From Juglans regia (Eukaryota > Streptophyta > Magnoliopsida > Fagales > Juglandaceae), in NCBI RefSeq assembly GCF_001411555.2, contig NC_049914.1:9190273-9254272 (forward strand): DNA of 64,000 bases, written 5' to 3'. Of the stretch, positions 1-11,527 are shown piece by piece. Within the stretch, counting starts at the first letter, position 1; the number at the start of each line of letters is the position of its first letter. Made by a program: the position numbers and the translations under genes. Under the pieces are notes generated by a model, which searched no databases, was not told where the DNA came from, and saw nothing but the letters and a program-made list of their open reading frames with translations.

Positions 1-65
1 GTTTACAATTTATTCATCTTCCATTCATTTATCATCCTCTCATTATTCTATAGGGTGAATATTAA

Positions 66-257
66 GGACTCGTTTGGATTCGTAAGTGATCTCAGCTCAT
101 CTCAACTCATCTCAGCTCATCTCAGCTCATCTCAACTCATCTCACTACTATTCAGCAACTTTAACTCATAAATCTCACTACTATTCACAACTCATCTCAT
201 TACTATTCACAATCCATCTCAGCTCATCTCAAATCATCTTCGAATCCAAACGTCTCC
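66..257. mobile_element. MITE with about 17-bp terminal inverted repeats
   Basis: The left end (66-82, GGACTCGTTTGGATTCG) and the reverse complement of the right end (241-257, GGAGACGTTTGGATTCG) match at 15 of 17 positions. The interior carries about five copies of a decamer CTCATCTCAR (roughly 92-146) and a second set near 215-235. There is no coding capacity. I could not identify a target site duplication, so the superfamily is unassigned. Similar but more decayed AT-rich pieces with GTTTGGA/CCAAAC-type ends are visible near 41900-42235, 42540-42666 and 60110-60225. Confidence 0.6.
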
Positions 258-1085
258 ATGTTTTCTGAAAATTTTTGCCTTATTTTCCACTCGTTAATCA
301 ATCATCTAATACCGATAAGCGGGTATGATGATAAATACTATTTTTAAAACAGCATAGTTATGATTAGAAAATAGTAAAATAAAAACGAGTCGAGACGAGC
401 TTTCATATTATAGATGCTTTGTCATATCAAGATTATACACCTGTTGAACTCTTTTATTTAATAGATCTCTTATAAGAAAACACAATATGGATGAGTGAAA
501 TTCATAAACTCCACTCCACTTGACACTCATCCCATGATCTAAATCATTCAGATAAAAGTAGGTTGATTCCAAATTACAATGAGTCTGTGATATATACAAT
601 TGGACCCAAATATAGCTTGCTTTCTTGTTTTGGGTAACCAACCTTTAATTTTCTTTGGAAGCTTATGAACGAAAGTGCCTCACAACATTATTCTATCCTC
701 TTATCTTTGTGAAATAGATCGCATGGAATTTGACCAGAAATATTTTATCTTATAGGGTTACTTAATTAGTGTTATAAAATCCTCATATTTGATGACAAGT
801 TCCCACTTTCTAATTCATACAAATTACATTCCATGATTAAACTATAAAAATCTCTTAGCAATCTCTTGAAATCTCTTACCATATGTTGGTTGGACAAGCA
901 TATCTGAACTGATTATCTTATTCTCTTTCCTATCTGTACTATTGGTCTCTATATATATGTTGCTGGTATTAATATTAGATGCTAGTAAATATATCATGGC
1001 ATTTTCTTTATGCATTCTTTTTTATTTCTTATGATTAGCTGTTTCCTAATCAAATGCTAATGTGTGTATAATTAGGAAAATTTTT
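258..1085. other. Intergenic, nothing recognised
   Basis: AT-rich DNA between the MITE and the truncated Copia element. Only short random reading frames are present, and I see no RNA gene, tandem repeat or TE terminus. Confidence 0.5.
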
Positions 1086-1089
1086 ATGC

Positions 1090-4000
1090 ACTAACTTGCT
1101 TCCATGGGTGTGGATACGGGTTTCGATTGATGCATGTTGGTGCGAGACAATAAATCATTGATATATTTATGCTGAGACAAACAATCCAGTGGCAGTATGG
1201 AGGACTTCTATGCTTAGAAAATAATGCAATGCACCAAGATCCTTAACGGGAAAAGATGTTCTCAAAGCATTAATTAGATCAAGAATGAGTGTAGAGTGTG
1301 AACTAGTGACCACGATATCGACATATATTAAGAGAAAAAATGAAGTATTGGCAGTGGAGTAAATAAAAAGAGATGAATTTGATTTTGAACTCTGAAACCC
1401 TAAGGCTAACAATTTTATACTCAGCTTAGAAAACCAACTCCTAGGGGCTTTTTTAAGACCATAGATTGATTTACGCAATTTACAAACATGAATAGGAAAG
1501 TCAAAGTTTACAAACCCAGGAGGTTGTTGCATGTAGACGTCCTCTTCCAGGTCCCGTGTAGGAATGCATTCTGAACATCAAGTTGGTAGAGAGGCCATCG
1601 ATTTTGCACAACAAGGGAGATGAGAAGACGGATGGTCACAGGTTTTATAACAGGACTAAAAGTCTCTGTGTAATCGATACCGGCTTGTTGATGGAAACCC
1701 TCGGCAACCAGGCGTGCCTTGTGCCGCTCAAGAGAACCATCTGCATGCCGTTTCGTCTTAAGGACCCATTTGGATCCTAAGACATTGAGTTGAGAAGAAG
1801 CAGGGACAAGGTCCCAAGTTTTATTCTGAAGAAGGGCCTAAAATTCCACATTCATGGTGGTGTGCCACTTAGGGAATTTGCTGGCTTCGATGTAGGAGGA
1901 GGGTTCCTCAGGGATGGGGGATGAGGCTGAGATAGTGTGGGAAAGGGCAGTTTTTGGGGGAGGCCATGGGACAGTACCATTGGAGTCTTGGACGGGACAA
2001 TGGATGAGAGATTTTGAGCGGGTTATCATGGGGTGGACGAGAATATTACGAGAGGAAGGAAGGAAGGAAGGAAGACTCAGGGAGGGTTGGACATAAAGAT
2101 TGCGCAAAGGATGAAGATGAAGGGTTAGGGTTATTTGCAGGAGGGGAATTATCGGGAAATAGGTTTAATGAAGGGGGCTGGGGTGAAGAGAAGGTAGGTG
2201 GGCTGAGGGAGGATGGGTTTAAGGGAGTCTGATTTGTTTGAGAAGTAGAGGAAGGAGGCCCAGCAGGAACTCGTGAAATGGGAAAGGAATGGGGCCGAGA
2301 GGGAGGTGAGCTTAGTGAAGATGTGGGTTGAGACTGGAACGGAAATTGGGTCTCATCAAATTGCACATCATCTGAAATATAAATCCGCCTAGTAGGAATA
2401 TGTTGACAATTATACCCTTTGTGGTCAGGAGTATATCCCATGGAAACACATAATTGAGAACGAAAACCTATTTTGTGATGATTAAATGGACGGAGATTAG
2501 GCTAACAGGCAGATCCAAAATTAGGCAAAAAGGTGTAGTCGGGAGAATGACCAAACAATGTTTGAAATGGGGATTGATGTTGAAGGATTGGTGTAGGCAT
2601 TCGATTGATGAGAAAAACAGCTGTTTGAAAAGCCTTTTTCTAGTATTTGGTGGGAATTGAGACATGAGATAGAAGAGAAAGACCATTTTCAACAATATAA
2701 CGATGATGTCGTTCGACGTTGTCATTTTGAGTATGTGAGTAAGGACAGGCAATGCGATAAGTAATTCCAAAGGATTTAAGAATTGAGGGTAGATGATGAA
2801 ATTTACCACCCCAGCCTGTTTGAATTGAGACAACATTGGAAGAAAATGTGTTACTAACATAATGTAAAAATGCCAGAAATGTAGATGATACATCAAATTT
2901 TGCATGAGGACAAAACTAAATATATTTTGTAAAGTCATTTACAATGGGGAAAAAAATAAAATCTATGACTATAATAGGACAACACAGGCGCAAGTCCCTA
3001 GACATCAAGAAACAATAATTGAAAAATTTTATTAGACCGGGAAGGTGATGGATGGTGGATGAGGAAGCACATGGGACTTGGCTTGAGCACACGCAGAGCA
3101 TGGTGAGGGTGCAATGGTGGTTGTAAGAGGAAGTTGAAATTGACGAATGGTGAAAGAAGTGGTTCGGGGAGAGGGGTGTCCAAGACGAGAATGCCATATG
3201 TTGGAAGAAGTCCTTTCATTGATAAAAGCAACAGTCGAGTGGGAAGATGTAAGTTCGGCATTAGTGGGAAGCTCGTAGAGGCCATTCCTAACGGGACCTT
3301 GGAGGAGCATGGCCCAAGTTTGTAGATCCTTTATAAAAAAGCCAGAAGAGTGAAATTCAAAATAAACAAAATTATCTAAACAAAATTGACGAACAGATAA
3401 AAGATTGCGAGTAATTTGATGAACATGTAAAAGTTTGCGAAGAAGAAATTTGCCATTAGGAGTAAAAATATGAGTAGTGCCAGTATTTGAAATGGGAAGA
3501 GACGAGCCATCCCCAATGCTAACAAGGTCAGTGCCATGATATGGAGCAGATTCTAAATTGAGATTAGAGAAATCTGCTATGAAGTGATTTGTAGCTGTTG
3601 TGTATGGAAACCAGGGATTGGGATTGGTGGAAGAAGTTGGGAGAGATGTGTAATTTGTAGTAGGAGAGGATGAAGAAGGTGCTTGGTACGTTTGATTAAA
3701 TCGGTTATAGCATGATAACGCAATGTGACCAATTTTGTGACAATTTTTTTTTTATCAGTAAAAGTAAGTTGCATTAAATTTTTGTGACAAACTTGACACA
3801 CGGGTCTAGAGGAAGGTGGGTGGGAAAAATGATTTTTATTTGAGAAAGAGGCATGGCCTGTGCCTCGACCATAACGAGGACCACGATCGTGACTTTGATT
3901 GGAGAAAGAGACTGGTGGCTTGGTGATGGTTGTATGAGCTTGAAGGGGACTACCAAAAAGAAGACTTTCGGACTGATGAGCCAACCGTGACTCATGGTTA

Positions 4001-4600
4001 AGCAAATAACTATAACCCTAAGAAGGTGTGAGAGGATCAAGTCGTGTGGTTATGGAGGCAACGAGGGACTCAAAATCAGTTCCTAGACCAACAAGGAGAT
4101 AGGTGATAAATTCAGAAGGAGAGAGATTTGCCAGTAGCACCGAGAGAGTTTGAGAGAGACGAAGCTCGATAAAAGTATTGGATGATAGTTTCGGATCTTT
4201 CTTGAGAGTGGCTAATTGGAAATGGGTTTTCGTGATGTGGGCTAATGTTTGATCTGAAAACATGTTATGGATAGTGTCCCAGACTTGGCGAGAGGTGGTG
4301 CAATCTATGACTTTGGAGAGGACAGTGTCGGTAAGGGAAGAATTTATGACAGAGATGATTAATTGATCTTGTAGACGTCATGTGGTGTATTCTGGGTTTG
4401 AGAGACCATTAACAGTGGAGGGAGGAGGGGGAGTAGATTCATCAATGTAGCCTTCTAATTGATGACCTTTGAGAAATAGAAGAATTTGAGCTTTCCATAA
4501 AAGATAATTGTCAATGGAAAGCTTTTGAGTAATAAAATGAGATGCAGAGGAGATGATTGTGGGGTTGATGGTGGGACTGGGTTTTTTGGAGGCCATGATT
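1090..4600 (-). mobile_element. Degenerate Ty1/Copia retrotransposon, 3' truncated
   Basis: On the minus strand the frames follow Copia order from high to low coordinates: gag N-terminus (4596-4378), gag middle (4263-4018), basic gag tail (4005-3577), GAG-pre-integrase with WHSRLGHP (about 3215), integrase fragments (about 3030-2470), the integrase-RT linker (2441-1838) and reverse transcriptase (1532-1095). Frames are broken by many stops and shifts. The RT catalytic YVDD reads YVDI, and a frameshift lies near 1165 before a QHKYINDLL-type segment. Coding similarity stops near 1093, so the rest of RT and all of RNase H are missing. I found no LTR or primer-binding site beyond the gag start. 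The gag resembles that of the intact element at 35.2-39.8 kb, so the two may belong to related lineages (inference). Confidence 0.85.
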
Positions 4601-4856
4601 GTAGTGAGGAAAGAAAAACACGGAAGTTAGTCCTTGGTGTAACAGATTGAATATATGCCTAATAGTTTTATATAACCTTTTTAATGAAGTTTGGTTTTAT
4701 TGATTTGTGGTCCAATGGTAGGACTGTTCACTCGACCCGACCTGAAAAGGCACACTTTTGACCGACCCGATCATGCAAAATCTCGGTTGGAGTTCTGAGA
4801 TGTGGAAAAAAGTGGGGGAAGTTGAGGGGTCCCTCTAGCACATACGGGCATAATTA

Positions 4857-5695
4857 ATGGGTTGGAAAGATAAAATCGGCTCCTTATTATTTTCAGTAGA
4901 TGAGGGTTTGAGTCTCTTGATGGACTTGGGTAATGTGAAATGTGGGCCTAAGTCAGATAAGCCTTCTGGGAGCAAGTTGGTTGGGCCAAATAGAGGCCCA
5001 AGTGGAAAGACCACTGAGGTTGTTTATCAGCATAATGAGACTAGGCTTCGCCCTTCTGCTACGGTGGCTTCCCCTGTATAGAAGTCTGGTCCACCACCTC
5101 AGACAAGGTCGGGGACCATTCTGGTGGCGAGTTCTACGGCGATGAACAGTGCGACGGGAGTTGGGATCAAAGAATGCAGTCACCCGATAGCCTCTGGGCT
5201 TCCTCCTTTGGCTACGGTGGATTGCGATGATCAGTGTCCTGGTCCATCATCACAGAAAAAGTCTTCGGTGAGGTGCAAGTCGACGGGGTATTTTTTTGCT
5301 GCGAAGATGGTGTATGCTCAGCCCAGGGAGGACTTGGGTTCGATTTTGTCTGTGTCTTCACAGAAGGGGTCGATGGAGGTGGGGGGTCTTTTAGCTGTAT
5401 CCCGTCGTTGTGTTTGCCCTTGCAGGGGCTGGAGGATGGAGTGCAATTGGTAGAATTTTTGGGATTAAGTCCAGTTCAGTTTGTGGGGGCAGTTGATACG
5501 TTGTCTTGTGAAGGGGTCAAAGGGTCAGTTTCTTCTGTGGAAGTGGTGCCCTGCACTCTTCTCAATAATTTTGAACTACAGTTGGTGTTGGGCGGAGGGG
5601 AAGACTCGGTTTCGTGTGAGTCAGGAGAGATTTTAGAATCTAATGAGGATGTAAATCATGTCCCTTTGAGTTATTTGAATCCAGGCCTTGAATGA
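4857..5695 (+). pseudogene. LINE ORF1 remnant
   Basis: Two overlapping stretches (4857-5081 and 5124-5695, in different frames) encode low-complexity Gly/Ser/Val-rich protein directly upstream of the LINE endonuclease, the position of ORF1 in plant L1 elements. The usual N-terminal ORF1 domain and zinc knuckle are not visible. The assignment rests mainly on position, so confidence is moderate. Confidence 0.5.
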
Positions 5696-5949
5696 CCTTG
5701 TAACTCTTTTGATTGGGTTCTGAAGAAGGTTGAAGAGATAAGAGATGTTGTGGAGATATCTTGTAATGGTTATGATGAACAGTTCAGAGCTCTTCTAATT
5801 GCTATAGAAGCGGGTCAACCAGCTTTGGCCAAATCTGCTACAAAAAAGGAGAGGGAACTTAAAAGGTTGGAGTGTTCGATCACCTAAAAGTCTAAGGATG
5901 TGAGTGTTTGGAGGCAAAAAGGTAAGGAAAGGGCCGTTACTGGTTTGTT

Positions 5950-8900
5950 ATGAAACCCAAAATCATTTCTTGGAATGTTCGGGGTTTAAATGATTATAGG
6001 AAGCGTTTAAGAGTGAAATTTTGATTGCGTCTATGGAAGGTCGATGTTATCTGCCTTCAAGAAACCAAGCTGAAATTTGTGAATAAAGCCATAGTTCAGA
6101 GTTTGTGGAATTGTTAAAGTGCGGCTTGGGTAGAGCTGGTCTCTAATGGGGCCTCGGGTGGTATCATAATTTTGTGGAATAAGAGGGCGGTGGAGCTGGT
6201 GGAACACTTTGTGGGAGAATTCTTGGTGGCTTGTCATTTTAAGAATCTTGAGGATCAGTTTGAATGGGCGTTTGCTGGGGTTTATGGCCCAAATGTGGAT
6301 AGTAGGAGGATTAATTTATGGGATGAAATGTCGGGTGTTTGTAGTTGGTGGAATTTACCTTGGTGTTTTGGAGGAGATTTTAATCTTAGTCTGTTTCCTA
6401 ATGAGATGTCGAGGGATTCATATTTTTCAAGTGCTATGGCTACTTTTCCATATTTAATTTTTTATTTAAATATGATAGATTTGCCTTTGGTGGTAGGAGA
6501 TTGTTCTTGGTCTAATGGCAGATCTTCTAGGTTGGATAGGTTTTTGGTCTCATCTTTTTGGGAAGCACACTTTTCTGGTTTGACGCAGAAAATTTTGTTG
6601 AGACTGTGCTCCGATCACTTTCCCATTATGTTGGATTGTGGAGGAATTGTGAGTAGAAGTTATTTTAAATTTGAGAACATGTGACTTAAGGTTGAAGGTT
6701 TTGGGAAAAATGTTAGATGTTGGTGGAATTCCTATAATGTTACTGGCACACCTAGTTTTGTTTTGGCTAGAAAGTTGAAATATCTTAAGAAAGACTTGAT
6801 GAGATGGAATAAAGAAGAGTTTGGGTGTTGGATACCAAGAGGAAGCGGCTTATGGAGGAGATGCAATCTTTGGAAGAGAAGGAGGTGCAAGGGTTGTTAT
6901 CAGAAGATGATAGAACCATAAAATTAGGGGTGGTTTCTGAATTGGAAAATTTAACCTTGATGGAAGAGATTTCATGAAAGCAAAAATCAAGGGTGTTGTG
7001 GCTGAAGGAGGGGGATAGGTGTTTCAAATTTTTTCATCAAATTGCAAACTCTCATAGAAGATATAATGCGATTGAGGTCCTTCATGATGGGGACATGTTG
7101 ATTACGGATCAAGAAGATGTTAAGGCCCACATTGTGAATTTTTATGAGCAGCTGTTTTCAGAAATTTTTTCTTGGAGACCAAAACTGGACAGCCTTGCTT
7201 TTAACTCTATAGAGCAGTTGGATGCTGTGTGGTTGGAAAGAGAGTTTGAAGAAGAAGAAATTCTAGATGTGGTAAAGGGTATGGACAATGATAAGGCTCC
7301 AGGTCCGAATGAGTTCATTTTGGCTTTTTTTCAAGATTGCTGGAATGTTGTTAAAGATGATATCATGAAGGTGTTTGCTGAGTTTCATTCGTATATAAGG
7401 TTTGAGAAGAGCTTGAATGCTACTTTCATTGCTCTTATTCTGAAGAAGGCATGGGCTGTCGAGATAAGAGACCTTAGGCCTATTAGTCTGGTGAATGGCA
7501 TTTATAAAATTATCTCTAAGGTGCTGGCAAATCATTTGAGTAGGGTGATGGAGGGAATAATTTCACTATCTCAAAATGCTTTTGTGAGAGGAAGGTAGAT
7601 TTTAGATTCTGTTTCAATTGCTAATGAATGTTTGGAGAGTAGGTTGAAGGTGGAGAAAACTGGTATTCTTATTAAATTGGATATGGAAAAGGCTTGCGAT
7701 AATGTAAGCTGGGATTTTCTTGTTTATTTATTGAGGAGATTTGGTTTTGGTGTTAAATGGTGCTCGTGGATTAAGCATTGTGTTTCGACTTCAAAATTTT
7801 CTATTTTGGTGAATGGTGAACCGACTGGTTTCTTTTGTAGTTCTCGCGGTTTGAGGTAAGGCAATCTCATTTCTCCATTTCTTTTTGTTATGGTTATGGA
7901 AGCTATGAGTAGAATGATTGAGAGGGTTGTGGAAGGTAATCTGCTGTCCAATTTTGTGGTGGGTAATGAGACTAGGAATAGTTTAAAGATCTCTCATTTG
8001 TTATTTGCTGACGACACCTTGATTTTTAGTGAGCCTTATTCGGATTATTTTCGTGCTTTAAGAGCACTTTTGTTGTGTTTCGAAGCTACTTCGGGGTTAA
8101 GAGTTAATTTGTCGAAGTCTGAAATTGTTCCTGTGGGTGATGTTCATAATTTATCAGACTTGGCTAATTTACTGGGGGTGCAAAATCTCTTCTTTGCCTT
8201 TGATGTATCTTGGGCTTCCTTTGGGAGCCTCTTTAAAACTGTTAACATATGAGATGGGGTGGTTGAAAAAATTGAAAGGAGGTTAGCTGGTTGGAAGAGG
8301 ATCTACTTGTCTAAGGGGGAAAGACTAACTCTTATTAAAAGTACTTTGTCCAACCTGTCCACCTATTTCCTTTCTATTTTTCCTCTTCCGGCAAGAATTG
8401 AAAAGAGGATTGGAAGTTTATTTCGAAATTTCTTATGGGGATTTACTTATATAAAAAAAAAAAAAAATTCTTATGAGGAGGCAATGGTGAGGAAAAGAAG
8501 TTTCACTTGGTTAGTTGGAAGAAAGTTTGTCAACCACCGGATCGTGGTGGTTTAGCAATTAAAGATTTAAGGGTTTTTAATAGAGTTTTTCTTGGGAAAT
8601 GGCTTTGGAGATATCATTTGGAGAGTAAAGCCCTGTGGAAAAATGTGATAGAAGTGAAATATGAAAGTTTGTGGGGGAGGTTGGTGTACTAAAGGAGCTA
8701 GTGGTGCTTATGGGGTTAGTTTGTGGAAATTTATTAGAAAAGGATGTGATTCCTTCTCTAAAAATTTCAGATTAAAGGTGGGAGATGGTAAGAGCATTCT
8801 CTTTTGCAATGATTTGTGGTGTGGGGATACTGCTCTCAAATTGGTTTTTTCTACCATTTTCAGAATTTCTAGGGATCATAATGCATCTATTTATGATTCT

Positions 8901-9638
8901 TACTGCCGTAATAACAAGGTTGAATGGAATATCATTTTTAAAAGGGACGTTAATGACTGGGAAGTGGATGAAGTTAAGGCTCTGCTGGTTAAACTCTACA
9001 GTTCAAAGTTGGTGCTTGAAAGAGAGGATAGCATGGTGTGTATTCCTGCTGGAAATGTCAAGTTGTTAGTCTCAACTTATTACAGAATTTTGTCAAGTCA
9101 TAGTAGTTGTGTTTTTCATTGGAAAAGTATATGGAAAGTGAAAGTTCCCTCTAAAGTTTTTTTTTTTTTTTTTCTTCTGTTGGTGGCATCTTTGGACAAA
9201 GTATTGACTACTGATAATCTTAGAAGGAGAGGTCTGTTTATTGTTGATTGGTGTGTCATGTGTAAAAGGGTAGGAGACTCTGTAAATCACCTTTTTCTTC
9301 AATGCGAAGTGACAAGATTCTTGTGAAATGAGGTTTTGAGTTGGACAGGATTACATTGGGTAATGCTAAGAGAAGTGGTGGATTTATTGGTAGGGTGGAA
9401 GGGTTTGAAGGGCTATGTGAAGGCGGTGAGAGTTTGGAAGATGATACCTCATTGTCTTATGTGGTGCATATGGCTTGAAAGAAATGAGAGATGCTTCGAA
9501 TATAAAGAACGATCATTGGAAGATCTTAGGAATTTTTTCTCCAGTACTTTGAGTTCTTGGGTTAAAGCTTTTGTAATGGAAGATAATTTTCTGCACCTGT
9601 TTCAGTTTTTTGGTGTCAGTTTCTTTTCGTTTGTTTAA
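5950..9638 (+). pseudogene. LINE ORF2 (endonuclease, reverse transcriptase) pseudogene
   Basis: The reading starts at an ATG at 5950 with the typical ISWNVRGLN opening of an L1 apurinic endonuclease. It continues through LQETK, a GVYGPN block, GGDFN and a SDHFPI block near 6615. RT follows with KAPGPNEF (about 7297), RPISLVN, a LDMEKACD block (about 7680) and the catalytic LLFADDTLIF (about 8000). A zf-RVT-like WCVMCK...NHLFLQC segment lies near 9250-9305. In-frame stops interrupt the endonuclease, the RT after FVRGR (about 7597) and after SRGLR (about 7857), and there are several frameshifts and an A run at 8453-8466. The FADD motif survives, but the protein cannot be made whole. Confidence 0.85.
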
Positions 9639-9712
9639 GTTGTAAGTGTTTCCTTTGTATACGTGTACTTGGGTTTATGCCTATTTCTTTGAATAAATTA
9701 TTACTTATAAAA

Positions 9713-11000
9713 AAAAATTAAATGATAGTAGGTGATGTCATGTTACAATCTAACGGCCTCATTTTAAATTTTTGTCTTAGGCTCAATTCACATTGAGCCG
9801 CCCTTTACTCGTGGGCGAGCTGAACCACGGGAGCGCCCAAGGAGACATGTCGAAGCACGACCAGTTAAGATGAAGCCGATGGGATGTACAAAATGCCCTA
9901 GCCAAGGAGCGGAACTACGGGATAATATTGCCCATGGTGACGAAGACGAAGTAAAACCACGGAGACAAAGCAAGACCTCTGTGCGGGAAGCCGATCGGTA
10001 CATGCAGCTCTCAGTTCAGAACTTTATAGAAAATTAAACTGAAAACCGGCTATTTGAATGCTATAATATAACCAAAGCATTAGGAAAGGAAATAGATACC
10101 CATTATAGATGAACAAGTATATATTGGCAATAAAATCAACACATCAGCATCAATTAGATATCTTTCATTTCAGATTCCCGTAACCAACGCAAGAGAAGTA
10201 ATAATACAAAGATTCAGGGCTTTAGAATTAGGAAAAAATGAAAACTAATGTGTCTAAAACCTTAAACCCACCGTCTGGCAGCTGGGAAACCCAAGATAAG
10301 CAATTGGTTCCCATGTGTTCTGCTGTTTCGCTTTCACTGGTAACAAACCTTACCTCAAATGATCCAAAAGAGTTGTCTTTTAGTTTAGATTACTCCATTT
10401 TCCCGCTTCTTCTCAACAACTGTAAAGCCCAGACCCTCTCGCGCTTCGACTCGTTTTCTCCTTGGTTTCCTTTTCCCTTCCCTATTTTTCCCAGCTCTTT
10501 TTATATGCATGGTTACAGGTTACCCGACGTCGTATAAATAACATTAACTTCACGTTTTTGTACGGGTAGGACAAAATTTCTTGGGAAAATGGAAGGTGAT
10601 TGCGAAAATTAATATTTTAGACGGGTAATTGCAAATTGAGTAATAATTTGAGGAGTATTTGTATTTTTTTTTTCAGATAATAAAATAAGAGCAAATATTG
10701 AACAATTTACATATTTATTATTATGCGCATTTCTTCAATATACAATTGATATATGATATATGGGGAGGATATGTTGGAACATATGGGGTTTATATTCTTC
10801 TATAACCCATATGGGACTGATATGTGGTAACAGAAATAAACTGTTGTTGGGATACAAAAGCTTTAACAAATAACATGTTGCCTTTTTCCAAGTAAAAAGG
10901 AAAGCAAATGTAAAGGAACCAAATCCAAATGTCAATAGTTTTTTTTTTAATGTCAGCCAAATATTGTTGAGGTTAATTGCCTAGATACAACATGCTATAA
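9713..11000. other. Intergenic between LINE and TRM32-like gene
   Basis: A 230-bp GC-richer island (about 9780-10010) stands out against AT-rich surroundings. It contains a 71-codon open frame on the minus strand that I do not recognise. The rest (10020-11000) shows no recognisable gene. The part nearest 11500 probably holds the 3' UTR of the minus-strand gene. Confidence 0.4.
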
Positions 11001-11527
11001 GCACTTGTTAACACTCAAGCTTTAGTAGGCAGCCACCATCTTAGCAGACAAACAAGCCTTATATTTTACTCAGCTCCACCTCAACAGAATCATCCAGCAA
11101 CATCAGTAGCTCTGACTAGCATGTAAGCTTGAAGCCATTTTTTGCAATTCACCATGAATCCCTTTACATTTCTTTCAGTACAACACAGAGATCAATGGAC
11201 TGAGTGAAGAACACTTGCAAACATCTTTTTTTTTTAGGGTGTGGGGGGGTGGCTAATATAACTCACATTACATTTGTATGTAATTACACAGATTATACAT
11301 AAGAGTTTCACTACTACTGAAGCCATACCTTTATCCAAACAACTATGCCTACATGAATTTCAAAAAACTGAATGTCTGCCTTTCCCTATTGCTACAATGG
11401 TAAAAAAAAAATGAAATCTTGTAATGCTGGAAGAATAGAGGTATATACAATGCACTGCAAACAAAATTTTAGGTACAGGGAAGCAGCAGGCTTAAACAAT
11501 GAATGACCTTGATGTGGCTCAAGAATC

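Larger units (their letters stand above)
4780..9712 (+). mobile_element. Degenerate L1-type LINE with A-rich 3' tail
   Basis: The order is an ORF1-like remnant (about 4780-5700), endonuclease (from 5950), reverse transcriptase (about 6990-8560) and a C-terminal Cys/His segment (about 9190-9330). The element ends with a sequence containing ATTACTTATAAAAAAAAA at 9700-9712. Numerous stops and frameshifts show it is dead. The left boundary is uncertain because the 5' part is decayed and I could not find a matching target site duplication. The endonuclease closely resembles that of the minus-strand LINE at 47.2-47.8 kb (both have the AFAGVYGPN motif), so both belong to one family. Confidence 0.85.

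Noticed and set aside
10238..10537. 99-codon plus-strand ORF
   Set aside because: No recognisable domain, ordinary length for random ORFs, and no splice or promoter support.
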